Positions 48,065 through 62,100 of a DNA stretch of 64,000 nucleotides are shown here, one piece after another. Source of the stretch: Pampus argenteus (Eukaryota; Chordata; Actinopteri; Scombriformes; Stromateidae); assembly GCA_036937835.1 (NCBI GenBank), contig CM072879.1, forward strand, positions 19,622,001 to 19,686,000, read 5' to 3'. The position numbers and the translations under genes are program-made. The notes beneath the pieces are model-generated. The model was not told the origin of the DNA and did not search any database. It saw only the letters and a program-made list of their open reading frames with translations. Position 1 is the first letter of the stretch; every line of letters starts with the position of its first letter.

Positions 48065-48176
48065 CTGCAGGTAGTGTTTGTGTTCTCCCTGTGGGGAACC
48101 GAGGTCAGCAGAGCTTATGTGTTTCAAGCGAGTCGACCTGTAGAGGGAGGAGACATCCCGTCAGCTCACACTAAAG
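46713..48176 (+). CDS. enpp2: enpp2 exons 1-2: signal peptide and propeptide region
   Basis: Exon 1 (46713-46730) gives MLLGIL. Exon 2 (48071-48176) continues VVFVFSLWGTEVSRAYVF, then QASRPVEGGDIPSAHTK. Hydrophobic core residues run from 2 to 14, with likely cleavage near SRA. Human ENPP2 has a furin site RIKR after its signal peptide; I see no RxxR here. Intron 1 ends with a GTTTGT/GT repeat reaching to eight bases before the acceptor. Confidence 0.85.
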
Positions 48177-51100
48177 GTGGGAACAGCCTCACGTCATCAC
48201 TACTTATTATTACTGTTATGTACATTTCATTTATCCACCAATGAAACCAGTCATGACACTTTAATCCAAACTATTTGAACTGAATTACATTGAAGGAATA
48301 TAAATGACAACATTCACTTTCCTGTATTTAATGATGCTGCATTTATGAATTATGTTGATGAAATATAAAACCCAGACGACAACTGAAAAAGCTGCTGTGG
48401 ATAAAAGATGTTGTCAATCTGGTTGTTTAGATTAAAACTCTCAGACACACACGCTGCTATACATGAATACTATTGTTCTGCTACTATAAGTGAATTCAAT
48501 GCACTTTTTCTTATTATTGGAAGCAGGTATTAATTCTGTACTTGTGTTTATATATTTTTGCTTCATAGAGCACAAAGGAACTCAAACCAAACGCTGTCTG
48601 TAAACCAGGAAATCAAACTCACGTCTGTAGTTATGTGCAGTAACCTGCCTGTTGTGTCCTCCCTCTAGTTGTCTCAGAGTGGGTCAGCTCAGCGGGCTCC
48701 TGTAAGGGGAGGTGCTTCGAGCTGGAGGAGGCCAAACCTCCAGGATGCAGATGTGACAATCTGTGTAAAACCTACTACAGCTGCTGCTCTGACTTCGACG
48801 AGCACTGCCTGAAAACAAGTCAGTCTGATACAGTAACAGCATGTTTCTTTATGTTCTGCACTGTGAAGAATAAAGCTGCTGTTATTCTAGATTACATCCT
48901 AGACAACAAATATGAAGTGTGTAAGAGAGTATGTGTGCTTAGGTAGCATGTTTGGTAATGTTCTTCTTCTTCTCTTTCTTCTTCTTCTCTTTCCTTCTCC
49001 TCCTCTTCTCCTTCTTCTTCTTCTTCTTCTTCTTCTTGAGTGTACATGCTCACCTCCTCCAGGTACCACTGCACATATCCCACACAGATATGTGTCACTA
49101 TGAAATCGGGAGAAAAAGGGTTAAAAATAGGGAGACTGTGTGTAAGCAGTGTAGTTATACATTCAATACTACATTTGTTTAGAGTAGTACTACAGTATAT
49201 CCAGTGCTCAAATAGGTCAGTGTACACAACATGATAAGTGCTTTCTGTTGCTGATATGACGGGGACAAAGGCCACGTTCATCAACCTGCTGCTGACTTAG
49301 TGAAAATCTGAATCTGAAAAGATTGTTGTAATTCGGATCTTGGCAGGATGCAGCGAGAGCAGCTGCAGTTTCATCTTGAAAACATTAAGATCAGATAATT
49401 GGTAACAGACTGTGTGTCCCTGAGATTTGAAGAGTCTCCATTTAATATATTGATTTAAATTGAAAAATGTGTGGTTATAATTACGTGAAATATCATTTTC
49501 ATTCTTCCTGTGTCCCAGTGGGAGGCTTTGAGTGCACACAGGATCGCTGTGGGGAGGAGAGGAATGATGATTACGCCTGCCACTGCTCAGAGGACTGTCT
49601 GGCAAGAGGAGACTGCTGCTCCAACTACAAGTCGCTCTGCAAAGGTACATGTATGACGGGATTTCTTATTAACGTTGACATTTACATGTGCATGAAGGCA
49701 GTCGGTGATGACTCTCTGCTGTGGTTTCTTTCTGAGGTGAGACTTCGTGGATTCAAGGAGACTGTGAGGACATCAAGAGTGCCGAGTGTCCTGCAGGGTG
49801 AGTCGGAAACTGTGATGAAAGTTGCATAAAGCCTTCGTGTCTCCAGAGGGAAGCTGTGAGCTCTGATAAATGACCTGAAGTGGGCTGAAGACTCTGCTGG
49901 AGGTTAGCAGCTCCAGGCTGTACTGGGGCCTCCCTGAGGGGAACTTCCCACCACTACGTCGCTTCAAGGGCTTTGCTTCTGTTTGCATTCGTTCCATCAA
50001 TAGGAACATAGACAGAGGTGACATAAGATGTCTGGTGGTCCCTTCTGTGCAACATCCAACACGACTAACGTTTTACATGGTCACGATAGCATCAGTAAGG
50101 AAACCCAGACGTCCTTTACCTCAGCAACACCCTCCGTGGGGGGGGGCTCATGTAGTACCTCCAGCATGTTGTTGGTCTGCCTGGAAAACCTCCAGAGGGA
50201 GGCGTGAAAACAGAAACGTCCAAAAGTGCATATTAGCTAACCTGTCCCTGGTGAATTTTGTCCATGTTGTCCTTGTCCCCCTCAGCTTCATCCGTCCTCC
50301 CCTCATCATGCTGTCTGTCGACGGGTTCAGAGCTTCCTACCTGAAGAAGAGCAAGTCTGTCATCCCCACCATACATAAACTCAGTATGTCTTTCCTCAGG
50401 TCTTCTTTACTTCAAATATGTCTTATTGAGTTTAACACTGAAAGGTTTGTTTCCTCTCAGGGTCATGTGGTACGTCGGCACCCTACATGCGACCCGTATA
50501 CCCAACAAAGACCTTCCCAAATTTATATACTCTAGCCACAGTAAGTCACCCCGTAATGTGAATGTGACATGTAGCTCCAGGAGGTACGGTAACGCAGGAG
50601 ACATGTTGTTACTGTTATGATGCTGCTGCAGGACATTAACTGTGGGATGTCTTTTCAGGGTCTTTACCCAGAATCCCATGGGATTGTGGGGAACACCATG
50701 CATGACCCAGTGTTTAACGCCACCTTCAGCCTGCGCACCAGAGAGAAACTGAACCACCGCTGGTGGGGAGGGCAGCCTGTGAGTAAATCCAAATAAACCT
50801 CGGAGGCGCAGTGACGTGATGAAAATAGTTTAGCCTGAATCAGATTTAAGATTGAAGCGGTGGAACAGCAAACGTCTCTCTATCGACAGCGGACAAATTA
50901 CCTTCCAACAACAAAAATAACTAACTTATTTACACTTTGTATGTTGTGTATTTTAACTACACCAGGATGAGTGCTGAAACTGCTCGATCTTCTCTTTGTG
51001 AAGTTTTTGCATTTCACTTGATTCCCATTTATACAAAACAGTAAAGTTAATTGTTCTCTTCTATAATAAAATCAAACAGTATGTAGTGCATATTGTATGC

Positions 51101-54100
51101 TGTTTACTTTGTTTACATATGAAGCTGTTTTGTTGTGTGTGTGTTGCAGATCTGGATCACAGCAGAGGAACAGGGAGTCAAAGCAGGCACTTTCTTCTGG
51201 CCTTGGTACTTAAGTTAGTACTGGAACATTTTTCAATAGTTTCAGAGTACGAACTGAACACTGAACTGATAACTGACGAAGCCTAAAAGATGTTTTATTA
51301 TTTATTAATGGAGCCACAGTTTTGGTCAAACAGACGTTTTATTATCTTAATTTCTAAATCTTAATAATAACAAATAAAACCCAATGTGCAGTTTTCAGTC
51401 TACTCAAACATTTCAGGCTGGATTTTAAACTCTTTTTTAAAATTCTTGAAAGTTCTTGAAATATATGCTAAAGCTATGGCTGATTATTTTTTATTTTTTT
51501 AATATATATGTATGTTCAGAGCTTTTTCCTCTTTATTTATTTGAAATGACAGTGGAGACAGATCCATTTCCATGCGTCTCCATGACCTAATGATCACGAG
51601 GGCAGAAGAGACTGAGCGCTTGTCACACGTTAACACGTACACACACAGACACAAGACAAGACCGTCACACACTCACAACAGAGGCCATTGAAAGCTCAAA
51701 ACAGCAGCGTTGAATTTATTACCAAAAGCCTTGTGAAACCAGAGCAAAATAAATAAACAGTCAAAATCAGCTGTTTTTAAAAGAAAACTAGAAGCTAAAG
51801 TGATAAAAGACAGATTATTTACACTGTGAAGAAACTGTTTTATTTGTGTCGTGTATTTTTAGACGTTGACACTCGGTTGTGTTTTTAGGGTGATTCCTTT
51901 GGAGAGGAGGATTTTAACCATCCTACGCTGGCTGCATTTACCTGATGATCAGAGGTGAGTCCCTCAAAACCCTCAAAACTGTTAACAATCAGCGTCTAAT
52001 GGAAGAAATGTTCACTTAAAGGCAGTTAATGACAGGAAAGCAAGCAAAATGTACTAATAACAATAGTAAACCAGCTAAATGATTATCTATAATCAATGTG
52101 TTTAGTTGTATTATCTTTGTTTTGTTTGTCAGTTTATATTATACTCCATCTACAGTCATAAAATCATCCCATCATCTGTATCAGCATCTTAACTCTTAGA
52201 AATAAACATTAGTGTTCAACGGGTTTTTTTCTATAAGGTCTCAGAGCTTCAGTCAGCTGGAGTTAGTCAACATGTCTGGTAACGCTGGTGCCCATTTCAC
52301 AGCTTTACAAATAATCTGACTCTTCAAACCTTGTGCGAACACCCAGCAGCCTCTAAGCAGCTGTGTAAGAAAAGTTATTGACGCCCACAATGCAGGCGAA
52401 GCTACAAGAAGACAGCAAAGCTTTGTCAGCTTGCAGTTTCCACAGTGTGAAATGTAATTAAGAGATGTCAGTTTAGGAAAAGCTGTAGATGACCAGAGAG
52501 CTGCTCACATGCTGGTCAGAAAGGCAAATCAAAACCCAACATTTGATACGACAAAAAGGATTTCATGGAAAGGTGGATCCATCATGCTTTGGGGTTGTGT
52601 CACAGGAAACATTGCAAACATCACAGCGTCTTCTACAACAAGATTATGATCATAAACACACCTCAAAATCCACCACAGACGACCTCAAGAGACTGAAGGT
52701 GCTCGAACATAAAAATCTGTGGGTCGATCTTTACAGAGCTGCATGCGAGGCAGCGCAGGAATACAAGCAAGAAAGAATGAGATAAAATCCCAGACAAAAC
52801 AACTGCTGTGATACCTGCCAGAGGGACGTCACTGCTGCAAACTCTTTTTGTTGTTCAGTTTATGACATAAATAGTAACTATGCATTGATGTTTGCAAAGA
52901 TATTGTGTATTATTTTCGTTTCCTAGAGAGATTTTTTAATTAAAGAGTCACAAACGTTTTATTTGTTGAGGGGAAACCAGTTTGGTCCAGTATGATGTGT
53001 CTTTAGGGGAATTTAATACTTACACAGAGTGGAAGTGCTTTTATATTTAACCAGTGAGCTGGAAAGTGTCTGTGTTGAAGATAAAGTGTTTTAAGAGGGT
53101 CAGTGGAGGGTCAACAAGCTGATAAGTGTTTTTATAGTGTCATGACGCAGCAGAAGAGGTTTTACGTCTTTCTTAGTTTCAGCAAGTTGATAAAAGACGT
53201 GACGAGTTTTATTTTTTATCTTAAAAGTGTTTCCGTCTCTGCTCTGTGTCCAGGCCGTATGTTTACGCCGTCCACTCCGAGCAGCCTGACACCTTCGGCC
53301 ATCGACTGGGGCCGCTCAGCAGCGAGGTGAGCGACGGACACGGCCTCACGTCTGTAACTGTAACTGCATTTGTCTTTGTATTTTATCCTGTTTGCTTCTG
53401 TCTTTAGCTGGACAACCCGCTGAGGGAGATCGATAACATCATCGGTCAGTTGATGAACGGCCTGAAGCAGATGAACCTGCATCGCTGTGTCAACGTCATC
53501 GTCGTAGGAGACCATGGTACGAGCCCGGAAACACCTGTACAGCAGCTTCAAATGTTAAATATAGACGACACAGGAACATTTTTAGATCCAAAAATGGGTT
53601 CAATACACACAAATTACAAAAAGAGACTTCCTGGTTTGTGTATTTTCTAATGAACTGTAATTTATTAAGAGACGTCTCTGTCCGACTGAGCCTTGTGTGC
53701 CATGTGTTGTAAGTAGACACACAATCCTCAGTGGGGAGAGGGATAAAGAGTGTAACCAATGTATTGCATTAGCCTGGTGAGCTAACAGTCAGACATTGAA
53801 TAAATAAAGCCACACATAGCCTCAACTCTTTGATCTGGTTCTGTACAGATCTCACTGTGGACAGTTTTTATTGGAACTAGGACATTGTTTCTGGGAAGAC
53901 GTGTTACTGTTGAGTTCAAATTGTACTTTTCCACAGTTTGAGAAGCACATCTACCTCCTGTATATCCAGTATAAGTTACAAAACACTCACCATGAACAGA
54001 AAAGAAGAAGAGAAAACGTGTTACTTTTAGGTGAACTGACCCTTTAATAATAATAAACACCTTCCCCTCTGTGTCTCAGGTATGGAGGAGGCCCACTGTG

Positions 54101-56114
54101 ACAGGACGGAGTTTCTCAGCAGCTACCCGCTCAACATAGACGAGATCACACTGATCCCCGGCTCACTGGGCAGAATACGACCCCGCGACCCCAAATCCAC
54201 CACATGTAAGACCACGATTACTTTTAAAAAACGATTTTATGTTGGATGAAAATCGTCTCAACTGGTTGTTTCTTCTTTCCAGATGACCCCAGAGTCGTAG
54301 TTGCGAACCTCACTGTAAGTATCACATTAAAACAGGCGACTGTGTTTCCTGTAACTCCTCCAGCTGTCGCCTGTGTTTGTCTGCGTAGGACAAACGGCGG
54401 TCCGGTCGTTCACCTGCATTTTTGTTGTTTCAGTGCAAAATGCCGACTCAGCACTTCAAGCCGTACCTGAAGCAGCATTTACCCAAGAGGCTTCACTACG
54501 GCAACAACCGCAGGATCGAGGACGTCCACCTGCTGATGGAGAGGAAGTGGCACATCGCACGGTAGCTTCATTAATATACACCTGTCATTCACCATAACGT
54601 TACATATGTTACAGTAGCTGCTTCACATACGTCACAGACATAAATAAATACAATAAAATGGCAAATTATATACAATAACTAAACAAATCAATAAGAATAG
54701 AGTGTGAAGTTAAAGCTCTGATATCTACTGAATCCGCTGTACTCTGAACAACGATAGACTCATGATAGGTTGAAGATAAAAGGTCTTTTTGGGGTAAAGA
54801 CTGCAGAAACATTTGTTTCAGGAAAATGCCCGAAAAATTGAGGCCTCGATGTGGATTCTTTGGTGACCACGGCTTCGACAACAAGATAACCAGCATGCAG
54901 GTATCGTGCTTTTTATCACACTATACCAGACTTATAATGTATACTATACATTATTGTATTTCACCTTATGAACCCAATAAAACCTCCAACATTTTGTCTC
55001 CTCTCATTTTAAAGAAGGTTTAAAAATTACAGTACCAGCACCAATAGCAGCACCCTTAAAGTGATACTGATACCTATAGAGTACTTCATTCACTCCATTA
55101 ATCATACGTTGCATTAAACTGGAGAACGCTTGAAGTGATTGGCTGCCATATAAAAGGTTACTTGGTACTAAAGATAAAGTAGATAAAGTAGATAAAGTTA
55201 CCTGATGGACCCACACAGGTAGTTAAAATGTCCACTTGTCTTTTATTTTCCTGGCAGACAATCTTCTTGGGTCACGGTCCGAGCTTTAAGTTCCAGAAAA
55301 AAGTGTCGGGGTTCGAAAATATAGAATTATACAACGTCATGTGTGGTAAGACTGTGTTTTGTTTTAATATATATATATTGTGTTTATCATTTATGTTTAT
55401 TATTGTGTGATTGTTGGTTCCTTGGATCTATTTCAACCCACATATCCTTAAAAATAAGCTGTTGGTTAAATATATAGTCGCTGTAGTTATAGTAAAGTTT
55501 TAGTTTCATATATTTCACCTGTGATGTTTCTCTCACTACAAGATGAAACCTGGCTGATTATTTCCTGATTGTCACAGACTTGTTAGGACTGAAGCCGGCA
55601 CCAAACAACGGCACATACGGCAGCCTGAACGACCTGCTGAAAGAGCCGCCGTACCAGCCCAACATGCCGGACGAAGTCACACCCCCGTCGCCCCTCGTCT
55701 CCGAGGCCACTGTGACCCACGACCTGGGCTGCAGCTGTGACGATGAGGTTAGCAGAGGACAGTGATGTGTCATTATTATTATTTGTCCATAAGGGGGCAG
55801 AAAAACATCAAAATAAACTGACGTCTTGTTTTTTGTTTCGTCCCAGAACAAAGTGGAGGAGATCATTAAAGCCGTCAGTCCTGCTCCTGATGGACTCTAC
55901 AGCTACAGTAGGTGTCTTTTATTTATTTATTATTTATTATTATTATTATTATTTATTATTATTATTATTATTATTACATATTATTCGGTATTTTATGAAG
56001 GCCTTGTGTGTTTTTAGCATTCAGCGTTCTTATCCTGAAGTTAAAATGTTCATTATTAATCATCTGGTTTCATTTAAAGCAGCAGCTAAATGTTTAATCT
56101 GATGAACCCACATT

Positions 56115-56162
<48 letters not shown>

Positions 56163-59100
56163 CATACAGACAGCACTCACCTGCCGTTTGGTCGACCAGC
56201 GGTGATGTTTGACACTCACTACAGTTTGCTTCATCACCTGGAGTTCATCAGCGGATACAACAAAGAGCTGGCTATGCCTCTGTGGACAGCATACACACTG
56301 CCACGACAGGTACACACACACACACGTAAATACAGGCACCACATGTCGTGGCATGTAGTGACTGCTCGTTATGGACACTGCTTTATGTCAGCAAGAACAT
56401 TATGTTCATCTTTTACAGACTTATTCACCGTTTGGTTTGAATGAAAACTTTGATTTTCATGGTTCCTCCTTTGAAAAGATTCCTTTGAAAACTGTGACCT
56501 AATATATGTCATGCTTGTACTAACAGTGAGATAATGTTTCCTCGCAGCCTTTCATTTACCTAATCGTGGCGCCAGTTGTAAAACGCTGACGTCGGCCACA
56601 TCAACAACACACTGCACAGCACACGTAGTTGTATGCAGTGAGTGACGGTGTGTTTAACGGCTTGTTAAAACATGTCGAAACCGCACAAACATGCAAACAT
56701 AAACATACCTGCGCCCAACAACACCATTAAACACGCAGACTCTGACTCTGTGTTTGTTACTTGTTGACAGGAACATGTGGGACCACAAACACTTTTCTGC
56801 TGTTTTGCTACAGATGACATCAATTTTCTTCTTCACCTGTTTTTATTTTTCTCTTAATTTTTTAACCTTCGTATGCAATAAAATGTGAACCAGACCAGAG
56901 TAGTATGTAGTAAATTAGACTACATGACTCAAATTAATACAGATTTTTTATTAGTTGTGACTGACATCTTCGGGATGGTTTCAGCCAACATGAAAGTCAA
57001 ATCCAGCAGATATGTTTCAACGTTACAGTGTTTTTAGAGCCAAAGTCCCTCTTTTTGTTCCTATACTTCCACCACAGCTCAACAGGGAAACACAAAGAGG
57101 GAATTTGATGCTAAACAGACTGTAAATGTGTCAGATATCCACTTGATATGACTAACTCACACTGATGAAGCCTCAGAGAAGCTTCACATCACTGACACAT
57201 ATTGTTAGTAAATCACTGGAGACGATGAAGATGAGTTGATCCTGTCCCCGTCTGTCTCCTGTGTGTGTCTCTCAGGAGGACATGACTCCGGTCCCGGACG
57301 TTTCTGCCAGCGTTCAGTGTGTCCGAGTCGACTCCAGAGTGTCAGCTGATCACAGCCTGAGCTGCACCGCCTACAGCCAGAACAACCACCTCACCTACGG
57401 CTTCCTCTTCCCTCCAGGTACACGCTCTGTAAAACGTACATATTGAACATTTAGAAATGAAACATGTTGTAAAACTGTAGATGTGCCTGTCCTTATACAT
57501 GTTCAACAAATCTATGATACATGATAATAAAATATCCTTTTATATATTAAATAGTTTATGTAAATGGTTCCTCTTTTCTCTCACATTGAGAACCACTGAT
57601 TTAGATAGTCGTCCAGATTTAGAGGATGAAGGTAAAGTTACAGTATTTTAGTTATTGTTGTAAAGATGGCAACATTTGATTCAGTTGAAAAGGCTTCTTA
57701 GTTTGGATGCTGTGATTCGTGTGTTTGTCGGCAGAGCTGGCCTCGTCTCCTGAGTCTGGATACGACGCTTCGCTCATCACCAACACTGTCCCCATGTACC
57801 CAGCCTTCAAGAGTGAGTAACACACTTCACCTCTTTCACTGTCTGGATCTTTGAATCTGGGGCATCGTGGTGGTAAAATAAGTGAAGAAAATAACGTGAA
57901 AACTCAAAAATATCAATTAAACAAATGCTCATAAAATGTCCATATAAGGCGAGTTTCATTCAGACATCAAGAGGCAACAACTCTACCGTTGGTCATGTGA
58001 CACTCTGTTCATATGAGGCCCAATGTGTCTGTAAGGAGATTACAACCTGAATGAGTTTGAATTGTTGCATCTGACACCTCAATAAAACAAAAAAGGAAAT
58101 GTATGACCCTCCAAAGTGATATGTCCTTCTGCATTATCCAGATGTCTGTGTGTATCAGATTTATTTGTCCAATGAGACAAAGCAGTAATGTCAACTCTGA
58201 GCAACGACTGCCTGGCACCCATTTTTCCTGCAGAGATTGACTTTCTTATCAGGGAAAAACACGCAGCTGAGTCACTGGCTCATGCAGATACTCATTATAT
58301 ATCATTGTCAGAAGTAAATTCTGGTTTCATCAGAATTTCGGAGGAACCGTTTGAGTTTTCAGCTCACGCCAGATAAGTGAAGCTCTCGTTTAAGGACACA
58401 GAGAGTTTTTAACATTTTTATTTTCTATCCTATTTAGGTTGTTAAATTTACTTTAGTCAATTCTTTAACTATTTTACTCCTGTCAACTTTTCTTTCCACA
58501 GTGGTTTATTTATTTAGCAGTAAATTTAATGAATCACTTAAGAGCTTAGATATAGTAATTATGTCAAGCTTTACATGAGTAAAATGTTGAATTAGATAAT
58601 TAGATATAACAGATATTTAACAGATTCAGTGAATACACAGAGCTGCGTCTGTGTAGCACAGAGATGAGTATTTATTGACAAATGATAGAGGGAGGACACG
58701 CTTGGGTACAATAAACTATCAAACCCAGCTTTTTATTTATATAGCACGTTGTACACAACACAGCTGGTCCAAAGTGCTTTACACAGAGGGAGACAGGACA
58801 GCAAGAAAGGAGAAAAACACAGTCCACACACACAACTCAGTTTGATTTATATAGCACCAAACAAGAGTCGTCTAACAATACTTTTCATGTGAAGAAGGTC
58901 TCGTTGTTCTCTAATTGACAGAGAAGCATTAACAAGAACTTGACAACAGCGGGGGGGAAACAAACAACTCCCCTTTACCTGGAAGAAACGTGCTAAGAAG
59001 AAGGATTTTAAAATCTATTCCACATTTTACATTGAGTCAGTGCAGAGAAGTTAATATGGTAGAAATATGATCTCTTGTTTTGGTTCTGGTCAGAATATGT

Positions 59101-62100
59101 GCAGCAGCATCTGGACCAGATGGAAAGTCTTTAGACTTATTAGAGCAGCCGGATAATAAGGAATTACAATTATCCACCCTGGAAGTAACACATGTATGGA
59201 TTAGTTTTTCTGCATCTTGAAGCAGGATGTTCCTGATTTTAGCAACATTATGTTGGTGAAAAAGTCAGTCCTTGAAATATGTGTATTGTGGGCATAAAAG
59301 GACATATCCTGATCAAAGATCACTCCCAGATTCCTTCCAGTGGAGCTGGAGGCCGAGGTGATGCCATCCCGATCATTAGTTATATCATTAGATAATGTGT
59401 TTCTAAGGTGTTTAGGGCCGAGCTGATTGATTTGATTGATAAATAGAATTGGGTATCATCTGCATAACAATGAACATTGATAGAATCTACTTGTTGACAG
59501 AATATATAATATTATATTGTCCAGAATCCTTTTTTGTATTGTATAATGCGTACACAAAGGTCAGTTCAAAACATGTGCGTTTCCTTCTCACCTGTGTGCA
59601 GGAGTGTGGAGTTACCTGCAGGGGACCCTGCTGCGACGTTACGCTGAAGAAAACAACGGCATCAACGTTCTGACTGGACCGATATTTGACTACAACTATG
59701 ATGGCCTCCGTGACACCACAGAGAAGATAAAAGAGTAAGTAAGAAATTCTGTAAACTAGCAGATGAAAAATGCTTAGTGCAAGGTCTATTTACCTTTTTC
59801 CAGCCACATCTTCATCTGTGGATCGAGTGTGTTCAGGTAGAGCAGGTATACAGGTAAGGTGAAAGGAGAAAGTCTTCAGATCAACACAGTTAACAGAGAA
59901 ATATCGAAAGTTACTTCAGGAGTATTTTAAACAAGATATTTGAAAGTATGTTAAGCTCACTGCAAAAATGTTAAAATGTGCTTATAATATAAAAGAAATA
60001 CTAAGTAGATTTATTTTATGTTTAAGTACTTATGAGCTCAGGTTAAAGCTAAAGGCGTCAGTGAAACGGTGTCCTAGATCTCACTGAAACAGATTATAGG
60101 AGTCTTCAGAAGAAAAACAAGCAAACAAACAAAAAAATGACACAAAGCAAAGTTACGAATAAAGAAAACACATCAAATGAAACACAAGTACCGATGTCAC
60201 CCTTATTTCATTAAACTGTTTGTACTAAAAATCATCACGACAAATGTTTCTGTAATTTTGATTGTTTCTTCATAATGTTTCAGTTTTGTTGCAAATCTGA
60301 TATTTCCTTTTACAAAATTAAAACAAACAAGCAAAAACAAGCTAATTGGCAACAACCAACGGTGACTTTAACCGGTTCCTCCGTGCAGGTCTGCGACCGA
60401 CGCTCCACCCGTTCCCACACATTTCTACACGGTGGTGACAAGCTGCCAGGAGCTGAATCAGACGGTGGAGGAGTGTGACGGCGCGCTGAAGGTCTTTTCC
60501 TTCCTGCTTCCTCACAGACCGGATAATAGTGAGATCTGCAATGTGAGTCCAAACAGGCCCAACAGGGGGCAGCGTTGTCTCAGCAGCTGCATGGATACAG
60601 TTCAGATGAGGCTCCTCTGTAGTATGAGTAGAGGAGGAAGGAGGTGGTGCTTTAGTTTGACCTCCACACTGACTCCTATCTATGGTGACATTGAGGGGTT
60701 TCCCCTCTTAAACTGTGGATCAGTTTTGTTGCTTTATTTTGCCTGTTCAGTAAATATCCTTATTTCCTTATCCTTATATTTCCTTATCCTTATCCTACAT
60801 TAACGCTCCTCTTTTAGGTACATTCATGACTTTTACAGATAATCCTGATAATTGGACAAACTCAGAGGTAGGATGAGTCAGTCAGGAGTCATGTTGCTGT
60901 AATCGTCCTCCTGTTCATACTGACCATTAGAAGATGCCTTCATAATACACTTACAATGGAAGTGACGGGTGCAGAATTCACAATGACTCACAATGATTCA
61001 CATGTTTGTTTTTGACATTTTTGCCGATTTTGTGGAGGATTGACAACAACAAGCTGGACTTTGACAAGAATGAACAAACAGTTAAAAATAAGATAAACTT
61101 TAAAATTCAAAATAGTTTTCAGCCCTAATATTAGTAATGAGACTATTTAAGGACAGCAGCAGGTGAACTCTTTTATCATTTTGGGATCAAGTTCAGTTTA
61201 GTTGTGTAACATATAAGAAGGTCAGCATGTGGGTGTAGGAATACTTTAGGAACAACCATTTTCATCAACCATCACAATCAGCCTCAAGAATCAGTCCACA
61301 TGACAAAGGTCGAGTGACTCAGCTGCATTTCAAACAGTGCCGTGACATTTCCTCCTTGTCTTGTAGATTATAATTTGCATCTTGTCACCTGCTATGCTTC
61401 AGGGATTTCTTTTGACAGTGACAGTGATCTTTGTTAATGACATGTGTTCAAGCAGAAACAGAAAGAAACACTCACAAGCTGCAGTGTAAATACAAAATGT
61501 GACTCCAGTTAACTCCAAAACTGCCTTATCAAGCTTGCCTGGTAATCTCAGCCAAAGGTGTAAGGCTCAGTCTGGGAAAATCATGCAGACTCTGTAATAA
61601 AATGAAAAAGAAAAAAAGATCCATATTTACACACAAGAGTGACGTCTGTATTTAAGTAGTTTTCAGCCCAAAATATAAGTGAAGTTTAACAATAACAAAT
61701 ATTAATTCCAAAGCTGCAGTTTTAACACTGATGAGGTTCAACTTGGAGCGTCGCTAGGAAATAGGATGCTAAATGTAAATATATGGCTTCCTTTGCACCC
61801 AACAATAACATTATGGAGCTCATTGCAGATAAATAGCCAGATATTATTCCAGATAAATAATAGCTCAAAGCAGAGTGAAAAGTGAACTTCCATGAATCAC
61901 AACTGAAACCGAGTGTGTCAAATCAACTCATAGCTTGTTTCTGTAGCTTCTGCAGGTTTAAACATATAGAAAAATACATTAATTTTTCAAAAGAAAAAAG
62001 TAATAAAAGTGCTATAAATGGAAAATTAACTGGATCATTTAAAACATAATGAAAACTACATAAACCTACTTAGTTTCTTCTTATAGCTCTACTTTCTTAC

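Noticed and set aside
49297..49650. 117-codon minus-strand frame
   Set aside because: Antisense shadow of enpp2 exon 4 and its intron.
49800..50220. Possible LINE fragment ('aaacctccagagggaggcg') in enpp2 intron 5
   Set aside because: Only a short string recalls a known fish LINE segment; no protein motif, so not claimed.
50035..50535. 166-codon plus-strand frame over enpp2 exons 6-7
   Set aside because: Only the exon parts are coding; it reads through an intron.
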